From contig OZ024823.1 in the NCBI GenBank assembly GCA_964016985.1, positions 35,445,687-35,509,686 on the forward strand: DNA of 64,000 nucleotides, read 5' to 3'. Source of the DNA: Anodontia alba (lineage: Eukaryota > Mollusca > Bivalvia > Lucinida > Lucinidae). This document shows, in pieces, positions 52,178-62,004 of the stretch (within the stretch, counting starts at the first letter, position 1; every line of letters starts with the position of its first letter). The notes beneath the pieces are model-generated. The model saw only the letters and a list, made by a program, of their open reading frames with translations. It was not told the origin of the DNA and did not search any database. The translations under genes were made by a program, and so were the position numbers.

Positions 52178-52411
52178 TTACTGTACTTTCAGAGGGGAGG
52201 CAACCCTGTCAAAGTTGTTTTTCCTCCCTTCTGAAAATGAGTCTACTCTAGAAGGACAGAACTTGCTCCCCTTGGAAGCATATTCATTCCTTTCAGAGTA
52301 GATCCCTTTAAGGAGAGTACTAAGTGCGTGGGAAAGCAAACAGGAAGTCACAAATGTGTTGCTTCTCTTGTAAAAAATGGAAAAAAAATCAACTTAGCAA
52401 TCCAGTTTTCT
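52178..52411. mobile_element. MITE family K, copy 13
   Basis: CAGAGGGGAGGCAACCCTGT, GAGTCTACTCTAGAAGGACA with partner, GGAAAGCAAACAGGAAGTCA. Right end decayed. Confidence 0.78.
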
Positions 52412-52877
52412 TAGCACCTCTTTCCAAAACTGCCATAATAATACATGTTATAACTTTGTTCTTTTCTTGTATGATTCTTCTTTTTCAAGCAAACTGAGAA
52501 AGAAATCACCATAATATCTAATTGCAATCAGTGAATACTCTGCACAGAGAAGTGTAGTTATGTATTCTCTATTCACATACCACTTATTTGTTAACTTTGA
52601 AATACATGTATTAGTTTCTGGTCTTTTGTGATCACTGGGCCTGTTCCAGGCAATTTGAAAATTTATATGAGGGTCAATGATGAGACATAAAGGGCCCAGA
52701 AAAGCTACTGTATTCTGGGATTTCAACTTTCACACATACATGATCACATAATCTAGCTTAAGACCAGCCTAAATACACTCAATTTCAGATCAGAGTCCTG
52801 AACTGCCCATTCTATATATTCAAAAAGGCTTTTAAACTATGCATGAACAGACTCAATAAAACAAGTCTGCTATTTCT
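52412..52877. other. No feature recognised
   Basis: A 92-codon minus frame (52448-52726) has no recognisable domain or convincing splice context. Confidence 0.4.
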
Positions 52878-53153
52878 CATCACGAAAACATGCCTATATA
52901 ATATTGACCCCCTTAAACCCCACTTTTATATAGTAAAACTGGGGTTTACAGGAGTATACATTATTTTTCTTATTTCTGCCCAAAAACATAGATTGTGGGT
53001 ACTCGTTAGAACCGCCTCGCTAAGGCAGTTCTAACGAGTACCCACAATCTATGTTATGACCAGAAGTATGAGAAATATCCGAATTTTTATCTGAAAATTT
53101 TCATTTTTTGGTGGAAATGTTCAGTATATTTGAATATGCATGTTTTCGTAATG
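52878..53153. mobile_element. MITE family B, copy 6
   Basis: CATCACGAAAACATGCCTAT to AATATGCATGTTTTCGTAATG. Core TTGTGGGTACTCGTTAGAAC faces GTTCTAACGAGTACCCACAA perfectly. Confidence 0.93.
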
Positions 53154-53292
53154 TGTTTCTTTGATGTGTTTCTTGCATCCAAAGGTTTCGTCTTCTTGGA
53201 ACTTATTTCTCTTCACTACAGCTGGTGTTAATACTGTAGGGTGGCCTTAATATGTCTTTTTATACTTCATTTTTGTGTGGTTTATATTTTCT

Positions 53293-53536
53293 GGCTCCAA
53301 AGTTATAAAACTTTTTTCATGCTCAACTCAGCTGAGCATGAAATTTTCTTTGCTAATAAATATGAAAATGCCAACAATAGTTGGCATTTTCATACTTATT
53401 AGCAGAGAAATTTTCATGCTCAGCTATGTTTAATTAGAAAGAATTTGCAGTTGTTAGGAATTTGAGATTTATTAGCATGACAAATTTCATGCTCAGCTCA
53501 GCTGAGCATGAAAAAAGTTTTATAACTTCAGGGCCT
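53293..53536. mobile_element. MITE with three nested hairpins
   Basis: Outer ends GAAGTTATAAAAC-type (AAGTTATAAAACTTTTTTCA and TGAAAAAAGTTTTATAACTT). Each end also carries its own palindrome around CAGCTGAG (CATGCTCA...TGAGCATG). An internal 50-bp hairpin is GAAAATGCCAACAATAGTTG plus complement. Only copy seen. Confidence 0.8.
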
Positions 53537-53759
53537 GGTCTTTAGGAGCTATGAGCTCATTTATTTATTTTTGACTTGGATTTATTTTTAACCATTGGAT
53601 TTATTTGGTTTGAATACCATTCAAGCATGGCTAAGAGGCATGAGCAGTATTGCAAGTTACATCACTGTTCTTGAACAGACTCAGCAATAAAAGCACCGCA
53701 AGCATAATACCCCTCCATAGCAATTATTTGTTTATGTATTAAAGTTATCATTGCAAAAA

Positions 53760-54476
53760 TGTCTGGAAAGACCATGACGGAGGGACAGAATAACAACCCT
53801 AAACCAGATCTTGATAATATCAATGGACAGATAACAATCCTAAACCAGATCTTGATAATATCAATGCATGTAGCAAGTTTGGTTAAAAGGCCTTGTTATC
53901 GTCTCAAGTTATCATCCGGAAACGAAAATATGGGCGTGTCTCCGGCAGATAACTCCTTAAAAATTTGACAAAATTTGCCCATTAGTAATTCCAAAACAGA
54001 TCTCCTTGAGGTCAATGCATATAGCAAATTTGGTTAAAATCCCTTGTTATTTACGCAAGTTATCATCCAGAAATATGAGTGTGTCTTGGCCAGATAACTC
54101 CGTAAAAATTTGATGAAATTTGCCCATTAGCAATCCCAAACCAGATCTCCTTAATGTCAATGCATATAGCAAGTTTGGTTAAAATCCCTTGTTATTTACT
54201 TAAGTAAGCGTCCGGAAACGAAAATATGGGCGTGTCTCGAGCAGATAACTCTGTAAAAATTTGACGAAATTTGCCCATTAGCAATCCCAAACCAGATCTC
54301 TACAATATCAATGCACACACCAAGTTTGGTGAAAATCCATTGACGTTTACTCAAGTTATCATCCTGAAACGAAAAACGGATGGACGGACCTAAGATGGAT
54401 GGACGGACTGACAGACACACACACGGACGTCCAATGTGAAACCATAGTACCCAGCCACTATTGTGTGGCGGGGTAT
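53760..54476 (-). mobile_element. Helentron-like nonautonomous element 5 (left end unclear)
   Basis: Units of about 145-151 bp with AACCAGATCT at 53842, 53993, 54138 and 54289, CAAGTTTGGTTAAAATCCCT, and ATCCGGAAACGAAAATATGG. Then ACGGATGGACGGACC and similar, and the right end GCCACTATTGTGTGGC plus GGGGTATAA, shared with element 4. No ACAAG/ACTAG end with hairpin was found on the left, so it is probably truncated. Confidence 0.58.
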
Positions 54477-54742
54477 AAAAATGAGATTGCTATTTTAATA
54501 TTTTTTATGTGTTTCTTGCTTCTAAAGGATCCCTGCATACAGAGATGGAAAATATACCATTAGCTATGTTACTATACTCTTTATCTCCTTGAAAACTTTA
54601 AAATCTAGCAGGTTTTCTTGAAGCAAGGAAAAGACACTACTGTTAGTACATGTATATTTGTCATTTTTCTGGGGAGGTATGGTGCAAATGTTGCTGAAAC
54701 TATATAAAAATAAAGTCAATAACAGACTCAAAGGTGTTTGTT

Positions 54743-55022
54743 CATTACGAAAACACGCCTATTCAAATATATAGAATATTTTACCACCAAATAAATGAAA
54801 ATTTTCAGATAAAAAATTCTGATATTTTTCTTATTTCTGCTCAAAACATAGATTGTGGGTACTTGTTAGAACCGCCTCGAAGAGGCGGTTCTAACAAGTA
54901 CCAACAATCTATGTTTTGAGCTAAAATAAGAAAAATAATGTTTACCCCTGTAAACCCCAGTTTTGCAATATAAAAGTGGGGTTTAAGGGGGTCAAAATTA
55001 TATAGGCGTGTTTTCGTGATGT
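54743..55022. mobile_element. MITE family B, copy 7
   Basis: CATTACGAAAACACGCCTAT to ATAGGCGTGTTTTCGTGATG, orientation of copies 1 and 2. Core CCGCCTCGAAGAGGCGGTTC at the loop. Confidence 0.93.
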
Positions 55023-55400
55023 ATAGTTGTTTGTCATTTTGCCAGAGCATCTTTTCATGTTAGTGACTTTAACAGTCATAATAAACTTTTAACAATTATA
55101 CTTTAAAAACAGGGTTATCAATTATCATAAACTGCATCAAACATTTTCTAAATTTTATCATAAGCACTATGAATTTCTATATATAATGTTAGCTTGAAAA
55201 ATTTGCTGCAACAAGGCCAACGGGAACCAAGTTTTATGGTGGCCTACTTTACAAACTTAGGAGAAATGTTTTTAAGTCTGTTTTTTTTTTCAAACCAATT
55301 AAAAAAGTTTATTTATCCATATAAACAGACAGGATATAATGAAGATGTTATGCAACAGACTGTATGTTTAGTTACCCCAATCAAGGTGAACAATTTTACT
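55023..55400. other. No feature recognised
   Basis: AT-rich DNA between a B MITE and an A MITE. An 87-codon frame starting at 55194 ends in the A MITE and is not supported. Confidence 0.45.
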
Positions 55401-55637
55401 GGGCCCAGTTGTTCGAAGCTAACGATGTTGTTATTTAACGTATCATTAAAACTTTGATCATCAAATACGGCTTACATGTTAATATTTTTTGCTGAAAAAA
55501 TGTGAGTAGCATTTGCAAAATGCTACTCATCTTTTTCAGCAAATAAACTGTGAATTAGATATTGTACTTACTAGAACAAATAACATTTTGACCACTAATG
55601 AGCTTGTTAAGCTAACGACACTTTGAACAACTGGGTC
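55401..55637. mobile_element. MITE family A, copy 5
   Basis: GGGCCCAGTTGTTCGAAGCT to ACACTTTGAACAACTGGGTC. Core arm TGTGAGTAGCATTTGC faces GCAAAATGCTACTC, a compensated change (CATTTGC) relative to other copies. Confidence 0.9.
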
Positions 55638-55764
55638 CTGCTCTTTTTGTATGATGGTGTATCCCACTGCAGATAAACTAAGATAGCACTCCTTGATAGC
55701 AAGCTTTCAGGGTACTCATAGCACACTTATACAATATTCATAAGCTTGCAAAGGCAAAAATGAA

Positions 55765-55995
55765 CGAAACGTGGGCCGCATAAAGCTAAAAAATGCCTTC
55801 GAACATGCACAAAATATGCCGATTCACATCATCCTGCACAGTTTCATCCAGGCAAACATTCTATAGTATCCAATGATTCTGTCTGCGGACAGCAAAAGCC
55901 ATGATCAGACTGCATAGTTGTGCAGGCTGACCTTGACCTTTGCTGTCGGCATTTTCCCAGACATGTTTTCGCACGGTGTGGCCCATATGAGAAAA
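55765..55995. mobile_element. Family L element
   Basis: GTGGGCCGCATAAAGCTAAA to TTCGCACGGTGTGGCCCATA. Contains TATAGTATCCAATGATTCTG and GATCAGACTGCATAGTTGTG. Confidence 0.68.
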
Positions 55996-56216
55996 TATGT
56001 CTCTCTAACTAAATTAAAGAAGATAAATGTATGAATGTATGAAATATGAGCTGAAAAATAGAAGTCCTAAAATCTAAAGCCCACAATGACTTACTTCTAT
56101 GTTGAAGAAGCTGCCCTGAAATTGAACAATTAGTATTATTTTAGAAGTTGATTGGCAATGTTATATATAACATAAAAACCAATTTTCATAAAATGTCCAT
56201 TTATCTGGTATACAGC

Positions 56217-56384
56217 ATTTACCCTAATTATTCAGACACCTTAAGTCCATTTTGGTACCTGATGAGCTGTCTAAAACATTGTGAAAGAATGGCAAAAAGC
56301 TCAGACTTAGAGGAACAGTTTGATAAGGGTCTACACTCTTTGCTCAGGCCTGTCAGGATACTTAGGGTAAATATTTTGTGCATT
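56217..56384. mobile_element. MITE family I, copy 9
   Basis: TTTACCCTAATTATTCAGAC to GGATACTTAGGGTAAATATT. Core TAGAGGAACAGTTTGATAAG and GGTCTACACTCTTTGC; left arm diverged. Confidence 0.75.
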
Positions 56385-56389
56385 TATCT

Positions 56390-56737
56390 GTGAAACTTTA
56401 AAACAGTTTTCCTTAATTAGAAATTTAATGAAACATATCCTAAATTGATTATGCTAAATATGAAAATCTGTGGCCTGAAAAGTATACCCCAATCATTTAC
56501 TAAAAGGAGTGAGCAATGTTGTAAATCACATTAGTGTCCATGAATAAATTCAATAACAACTGAGTCTGCTTTTTTCACTTTCTTAAATTTGTCTTTTGCT
56601 TTAAAAGCACCCATTTCTCTCACAATTTATTTTCTTCACCATAACTGGTGTTAAGTGCCACATGGTGATCATAAAATGTTTCACCCAACTTCATCAAAAT
56701 GAAGTTTATACTGTACAGTCCTTTGGAATCAATGCAC
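56390..56737. other. Unassigned interval
   Basis: AAATTCAATAACAACTGAGT and TTAAATTTGTCTTTTGC...CACC resemble text at 57065-57140 (AACTCAATAAATTTGAGTCT and so on), suggesting an old duplication around the SINE between them. Confidence 0.35.
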
Positions 56738-56975
56738 CATTTGAGGTGGGCCCCCATAGCCTACTGGATTGGAGAGTTGACTCTTAATCCATTAGGTTTC
56801 TCACCGCTGTGGTTCAAGCCTCACTTGGGTCACATGTAGGAAAGCCAAGTTCTGCTTACGGATGGTCAGATGGTTTTTCCCCGGGCTCTCTGGTTTTTGC
56901 CCACCTTTGATGAACAATTGGCTCAATATAAGTGAAATATTCTTGAAAGGGCATTAAAACCCAAATCAAAAAAAA
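56738..56975 (+). mobile_element. tRNA-derived SINE, family II
   Basis: A head with GCCCCCATAGCCTACTGGAT (weak A box) and GTGGTTCAAGCCTCACTTGG (good B box GGTTCAAGCC). The body has GGTTTTTCCCCGGGCTCTCT and GTTTTTGCCCACC, and the end is TTCTTGAAAGGGCATTAAAA, then an A-rich tail. Head order matches a tRNA gene but the 3' half diverges. Confidence 0.78.
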
Positions 56976-57873
56976 CAAAAGTACCGTTTGAAAAAATCTA
57001 AAAATAGACTATCACTCAAGCAAATGCTAGGAGGAATGAGCAGTGTTTCATACCACACTGCTGTTCATAAACAAACTCAATAAATTTGAGTCTGCTATTT
57101 TTGTTTTCTTCAATGTTTTTGTTGCTTTCAAAGGATCCATTTTTCTCAGAGTGTATTTACAGAAAGGCAATATTGGGTCTATGCTGACTGCACAAGACAT
57201 TTAGTAATTTTTTCTATCAATGTGGCTCAGGCTCAAATATGATACAGAATACATTTCAACTATCATACTCAAAGGAGCCAACAAATACTGGCATGTAAAA
57301 TCAACAGCTTAAGTGCCTATACAGGCAAGAACTCATATTAATTCTTACAAATGAATTAAAATGCAATACCTGTCTTCAATTTAATCAGCCTCCTGATATT
57401 TTTAACTACATTATTTAATTAAAATTTAGTTCCTTCTAATCAAAACATATTTCTCAATAATAAGAGAATACAATGTCCAGAAGAATTTATTGCCTTCATA
57501 GTCTTCAAAGTGCAAAACAAAGATCATTAAAATGTTTTAGTTCAAATCACTTACATGCTGTTGCTTGGATGCTTGTAATATTATTGCATAAAAAGCAGTG
57601 TTGCCCGTTATTAACAGCCGTTCATTAACCAGCCAAAAGCCGTGTATTAACAAGGCAATTTACACGCTGTTAATGCATGGCTATGCAACTTTCAATATGA
57701 TCGTACCGGGGCCACAGATTTGCTGCCATTACAAGATGTGTACTGCCAGGCCCTAAAACGAGCATAGTCCATAGAAATTGTGTTTGCGAAACATCAGTGA
57801 AAAGGCCAAACAAAAAAGTGCATGAAATAACGTAAAATGTAGCAAATGTTTTAAGTTTTTATGCAATAATAGC
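56976..57873. other. Largely unassigned interval
   Basis: 57600-57690 has four TTAAC/GTTAA blocks (GTTATTAACAGCCGTTCATT, GTGTATTAACAAGGC, CACGCTGTTAATGC) suggesting a small degraded palindromic element. Confidence 0.4.
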
Positions 57874-58011
57874 GATTGAACATGGTTTTTCAATGCATTA
57901 ACATTCCCCAGGTCCCTTAGGAGGTGTTGAAAACTGCAGCCTCTGGCCTCAGTTTTCAACACCTCCCACGGGACCTGGCGAATGTTAATGCTTGAAAAAC
58001 CATGTTTGATC
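57874..58011. repeat. 138-bp long hairpin
   Basis: GATTGAACATGGTTTTTCAA and complement at the base; near the loop GGAGGTGTTGAAAACTG faces CAGTTTTCAACACCTCC. Stem about 60 bp with small mismatches, loop about 14 nt. Single copy in the window; either a MITE or a foldback. Confidence 0.8.
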
Positions 58012-58200
58012 CCAATATTGGGATACAGAGCTATATAAGTCTTGTGACTTTCTTTGACTTCCATTTGTAAAAGATAGTATTTCATGAGATTAATACAAAT
58101 AAAATATGTTTAAATCAAAATGTTTTAGTGGCAGCTTCACCAGTCAACTCTAATTCAAGACAGCACAGTTAGCTTATAATATCATTCATGTGATGGCATT

Positions 58201-58441
58201 TACCATCATATATGTGTGTATTTTAGAATACCATCATCTCTATATGTGTATTTCAGTATACAATCATCTATTTGTGTTTCAGTATATCATCATATATACA
58301 TGTGTTTCAGTATACCAAAATCTATATGTGTATTGCAGTATATCATCACCTATATGTATATTTCAGTATACCATAATCTGTATGTGTATTTCAATATATC
58401 ATCTATATGTGTATTTCAGTATACAATCATCTATATGTGTG
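58201..58441. repeat. Minisatellite, about 8 units of 25-31 bp
   Basis: Unit approximately ATCATCTATATGTGTATTTC then AGTATACC. Spurious open frames in two phases arise from it. Each unit contains TTTCAG, TTGCAG or TTTCAA. Confidence 0.85.
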
Positions 58442-58541
58442 TTTACATACTTTTGCATTCATTGGAGTTTTCCAGTAATTACCAGATTTCTTTCTGAGGA
58501 TTGAACAATCTGGCTAAAATCCAAGTTCCCTGTCAGTATAC

Positions 58542-58793
58542 ATAGCTCTAGATGAAAGTGGGTATTAGGTAAATATTTTTTTTATAATTTCTTCATGAAA
58601 GATACATCGTGGGTATTCATTAGCAGCACCTCCACATTTACCTTATTTGTTCATGAACACATGTTGTGTGTACTCGTTAGAAGTGCCTCAGAGATGCACC
58701 TCTAATGAGTATCCAAAATATATGTTTTCATGGAGAAATAAGAAAAATACCAATCCTTTTTGGTTGAAAAAAAAGCACCTTATCTGAAGCTAT
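58542..58793. mobile_element. MITE family G, copy 14 (partly duplicated arm)
   Basis: CATAGCTCTAGATGAAAGTG to CCTTATCTGAAGCTATG. The left arm has two versions of TTCATGAA.(G)A..CAT.GTG...TAC(T/C)C.TTAG (58591 and 58650). Confidence 0.83.
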
Positions 58794-58849
58794 GTGTATA
58801 CAACTATTATATGTGTACCATTTACTATTATACATGAACAAATGTAACA

Positions 58850-59055
58850 TGAGAAAAGGGTCATTATGCCATAATTATGCAAAGAATGTAAAGAGGTTAG
58901 ATGGCACATCTAAGCAGTCCAGTCAGTCTTCACTGTCAATATATTCTGCATTAGCCAACAATTAATCAGTGGACAGTGGAGGCAGAGTACAGCCTGTATA
59001 GATGTACAGGCTGATTTAGCCTTCACTGCCTGCATATGCAAAAAATCCTTTTCCT
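58850..59055. mobile_element. Family L element
   Basis: CTAAGCAGTCCAGTCAGTCT, ATTCTGCATTAGCCAACAAT and AGATGTACAGGCTGATTTAG; outer ends AGAAAAGGGTCATTATGCCA and complement-like CAAAAAATCCTTTTCCTCAT. Confidence 0.5.
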
Positions 59056-59138
59056 CATGTCAATATTGGATCCAGTATACATTCGAGCCGCAATGTCTAA
59101 TAATGGATCCTTAGACATGTATGCCCGGCAAAACTTCA

Positions 59139-59381
59139 GGGCCCAGTTGTTCAAAACTAATGATGTCGTTAGTTAACATATTGTTAAATCTTTGATAATT
59201 AAATATGGCATATACGCTAATATTTTTGCTAAAAAAATGTGAGTAGCTTTTGCATTTGCAAAAGCTACTCACATTTTTTCAGAAAAATACCTGTGAATTG
59301 GATATTGTACTTACTAGGACAGTTAACATTTTGACCACTAATGAGCTCGTTAAGCTAATGATGCTTTGAACAACTGGACCC
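59139..59381. mobile_element. MITE family A, copy 6
   Basis: GGGCCCAGTTGTTCAAAACT to GCTTTGAACAACTGGACCC; core TGTGAGTAGCTTTTGCATTT and complement perfect. Confidence 0.92.
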
Positions 59382-59435
59382 AGATCAGAATACACATCCG
59401 CTGTCTGTTTAGTGTCTTTGCAGGGTTATCTCTGC

Positions 59436-59574
59436 ATAGCTCCAAATAAGGTGCTTTTTTTCAATTGAAAAGTGATCATATTCTTATTTTTCCATAAAAA
59501 CATTCATTGTGGTACTCATTAGAAGTGCCAGTCTAAAAAAATATGTGGCTACTCCCTCTTATCTGGAACTTTGC
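59436..59574. mobile_element. MITE family G, copy 15 (core deleted)
   Basis: CATAGCTCCAAATAAGGTGC to TCTTATCTGGAACTTTG; only the left core arm GTACTCATTAGAAGTGCC remains. A family L end follows (59640-59715). Confidence 0.8.
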
Positions 59575-59724
59575 TCTTTGGATAGCCAAGAAACCAAGGT
59601 CTGTTCCAACAGACAGGGAAGACTCCGGTCTCACTACACTACAGCACAGGCTGATCTGAATCTTCACTGGAGGCAAATGTCCAAAGGTACATTTTCCCAT
59701 GTTGTGGCTCATTTTAGATGACCA

Positions 59725-59960
59725 GGGCCCAGTTGTTCAAAGCATCCTTAGCTTAACGAGCTTGTTAATGACAAACTGGTTAACTGTTGTAGCTAAGGTA
59801 TTTTCAAATACATTGATATTTTTGCTGCAAAAATGTGAGTAGCTTTTGCAATGCATCACATTTTTTTGGCAAAAAATATCAATGTATTTGTCATATTTCA
59901 AGGTAGAAATTTTAACGTCATGTTAGCTAACAACTTCGTTAAGTTTTGAACAACTGGGCC
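59725..59960. mobile_element. MITE family A, copy 7
   Basis: GGGCCCAGTTGTTCAAAGCA to GTTTTGAACAACTGGGCC. The right core arm is shortened (GCATCACATTTTTTTGGC). Confidence 0.9.
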
Positions 59961-60181
59961 TTGAATTTTACAGCAATGACACCATACTTTATTGCACTTA
60001 ACAACATCAAACTTACATCTATGGTGGTCACATAACTAGGCGGTATCTTAAGTGTGAAACAAAAAATTGTTAGAAATCGTAAAATGTCATAAAAAAAATG
60101 TTAGGAATAGAAAAATGTCATAAAAAAAAAGAATTGTTAGGAATAGTAACATCATGTCATAATAACAGGATGATACCTGTT
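59961..60181. repeat. Short direct repeats
   Basis: AAATGTCATAAAAAAAATG followed by TTAGGAATAG is repeated two to three times at 60068-60150. Confidence 0.6.
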
Positions 60182-60400
60182 TTAATCCTTAAAGCGCTAA
60201 TCACAACTGCAAAAGATGACACTTCGATTTCTTTTTCCTATATTTTCGAGAAAATGAGGCTCAACATTTTACATAAATTATATGCCTAGTAGAAAACTCA
60301 AATGAAATGTCAAGTCTTATTTTCTCTGAAAAATAACAAAATCAATTTTCAATTTTCAAATGTCATCAGTTAAAGATTTGCTTGATACTTTAAGGATTAA
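60182..60400. mobile_element. MITE family E, copy l
   Basis: TTAATCCTTAAAGCGCTAAT to GATACTTTAAGGATTAA. The last TTAA is the first TTAA of C copy 14. Confidence 0.87.
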
Positions 60401-60610
60401 CCCTTGTCCTGCTGAACGTGGATATACCCTACCTTTGCAAACAGTGTAGATCCAGATCAGTTGGCTTCTTCAGAAGCCAACTGATCTGGATCTGCACTGT
60501 TTGCCATTAAGTATGTGAATTTATATCAACAATCTGGATCATGTAATCTGATTGGCTGAAAATTATAAGTGGGCATGACATCTTAATATCTTCAGCATGA
60601 CAAGGGTTAA
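60397..60610. mobile_element. MITE family C, copy 14
   Basis: TTAACCCTTGTCCTGCTGAA to TTCAGCATGACAAGGGTTAA; the TTAA at 60397-60400 is shared with E copy l. Confidence 0.93.
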
Positions 60611-60647
60611 TATTAACAAGAACCATGTAAAATAACTAAAAGAGGTA

Positions 60648-61015
60648 TTTACCATACCAACTCTAAATATTCAGACCCATTCACTCCTTACAATACCTAT
60701 CTTAAAATTTACAACATTTGATGTTGATGTATACAAAATACTGCTGGATGACTAGCAAACAGAGTAGACCCTGATCAACAATGTATTCTATTCTGCAGCA
60801 TCTAATCTGGGTCTACAATGTTTGCTAAAGGACCGTCTGTCGAAATGCCTATGGTGGACACAGCATCCCATTTAGGCCTAATGCCAAACAAACAGGAATT
60901 TGGCAAACACTGCTGTAAATTCAGATCAGATGCCACAGAATTTTGCATCAGATCTGTGTCTGCACTGTTTGCCATTTCATTGCATCAAAAACTACAGTAA
61001 TTGTAGTAAAATACC
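60648..61015. mobile_element. Two adjoining family I remnants
   Basis: First: TTACCATACCAACTCTAAAT, core GTAGACCCTGATCAACAATG, TCTAATCTGGGTCTACAATG. Second (60870-61015): AGATCAGATGCCACAGAATT facing TTTTGCATCAGATCTGTGTC, ACTGTTTGCCA. Confidence 0.68.
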
Positions 61016-61130
61016 CCTTTAGCCCATTTTAGTTGGGAAACCCCCAATAAAGTTAACTGGCAAACAATGCAGGCCAAGATCATATGCCGCAAACACGGCA
61101 TCTGATCAGGGTCTGCACTGTATGCATTAA
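61016..61130. mobile_element. Family O-like fragment
   Basis: TTAGCCCATTTTAGTTGGG is an O-like end; core GGCCAAGATCATATGCCGCA faces CGGCATCTGATCAGGGTCTG. Right end missing. Confidence 0.6.
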
Positions 61131-61299
61131 ATACAGGAATTTCTATAAAACATTGTAATAATAAAACCTAACCAGACACCCTGCTTTTGGAAATAGACTT
61201 GTCCAAAGAGTTGTAGTAGTCCACTTGATGTAAATGGGTGGTGTGAAAAGGACAGGTCCAATTTCCATGATGGAAGAAATCAACTGGCTTATAAATCAG

Positions 61300-61506
61300 T
61301 TAGGACACTTTAATGATTTTCCCCCTTCTGAAAAGAAGTCTTCTATGAAGGAAAAAATTTTGTTCCCCTTGGAGCAAATTCTTTCCTTTTAGAACAGACC
61401 CCTTTTCAGAAGTGGCTTAATGTGCAGGAAACAAACCTGGAAGTCACAAAAGTTGCCTTAGTTGTGAAAACAGGAGAATAAATGGCCAAGTACATCCTGT
61501 CCCCTA
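61300..61506. mobile_element. MITE family K, copy 14
   Basis: TAGGACACTTTAATGATTTT to ATCCTGTCCCCTAA; core TTGTTCCCCTTGGAGCAAAT. Confidence 0.8.
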
Positions 61507-61665
61507 AACACTTAGCATGCTGGGTAAAATTTTCAGCAGAGGACATACTGAAATAGTTTTTCATATTTTTCCCAGAAAAGCAGTTTTGTCATTTCATGCA
61601 AACTGTCTCAATTGGAGACAATATCCTGTCTTCTGGGGAAGAAAAAAAAATAAGACAATTGTCAG
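61505..61665. mobile_element. MITE family F, copy 12 (right half reduced)
   Basis: AACACTTAGCATGCTGGGTA, TTCAGCAGAGGACATACTGA, GTCTCAATTGGAGACAAT. Starts at the last bases of K copy 14. Confidence 0.75.
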
Positions 61666-61790
61666 GACAGCTATATATATATATACATAGGTAAAATATT
61701 AGTGTTGGTTAAAGGGCAGAAACTGTAAGACTGTGAAACCCCTGAACTGTTACTGTACAAATCCAGTAAATTCAAGTGCATCTGAAGATA

Positions 61791-62004
61791 TTAACCCTTG
61801 TCCTGCTGAATAAATCAAATAGTCATGTCCACTTCTTGTTTTCAGCCAATCAGATTACTTGATCCAGGTTGTTGATACATATTCACAATTTTAATGACAA
61901 ACAGTGCAGCTCCAGATCAGTTGGCTTCTTTAGAAGCCAACTGATCTAGGGCTACACTGTTTGGAAAGATAGGGCATATCCGGGTTCAGCAGACCTAGGG
62001 TTAA
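61791..62004. mobile_element. MITE family C, copy 15
   Basis: TTAACCCTTGTCCTGCTGAA to TTCAGCAGACCTAGGGTTAA; core TTGGCTTCTTTAGAAGCCAA. Confidence 0.92.

Noticed and set aside
52448..52726. 92-codon minus-strand frame
   Set aside because: No splice context or family resemblance.
58190..58504. Tyrosine/isoleucine-rich 93-104 codon proteins
   Set aside because: Translation of a minisatellite in two phases.
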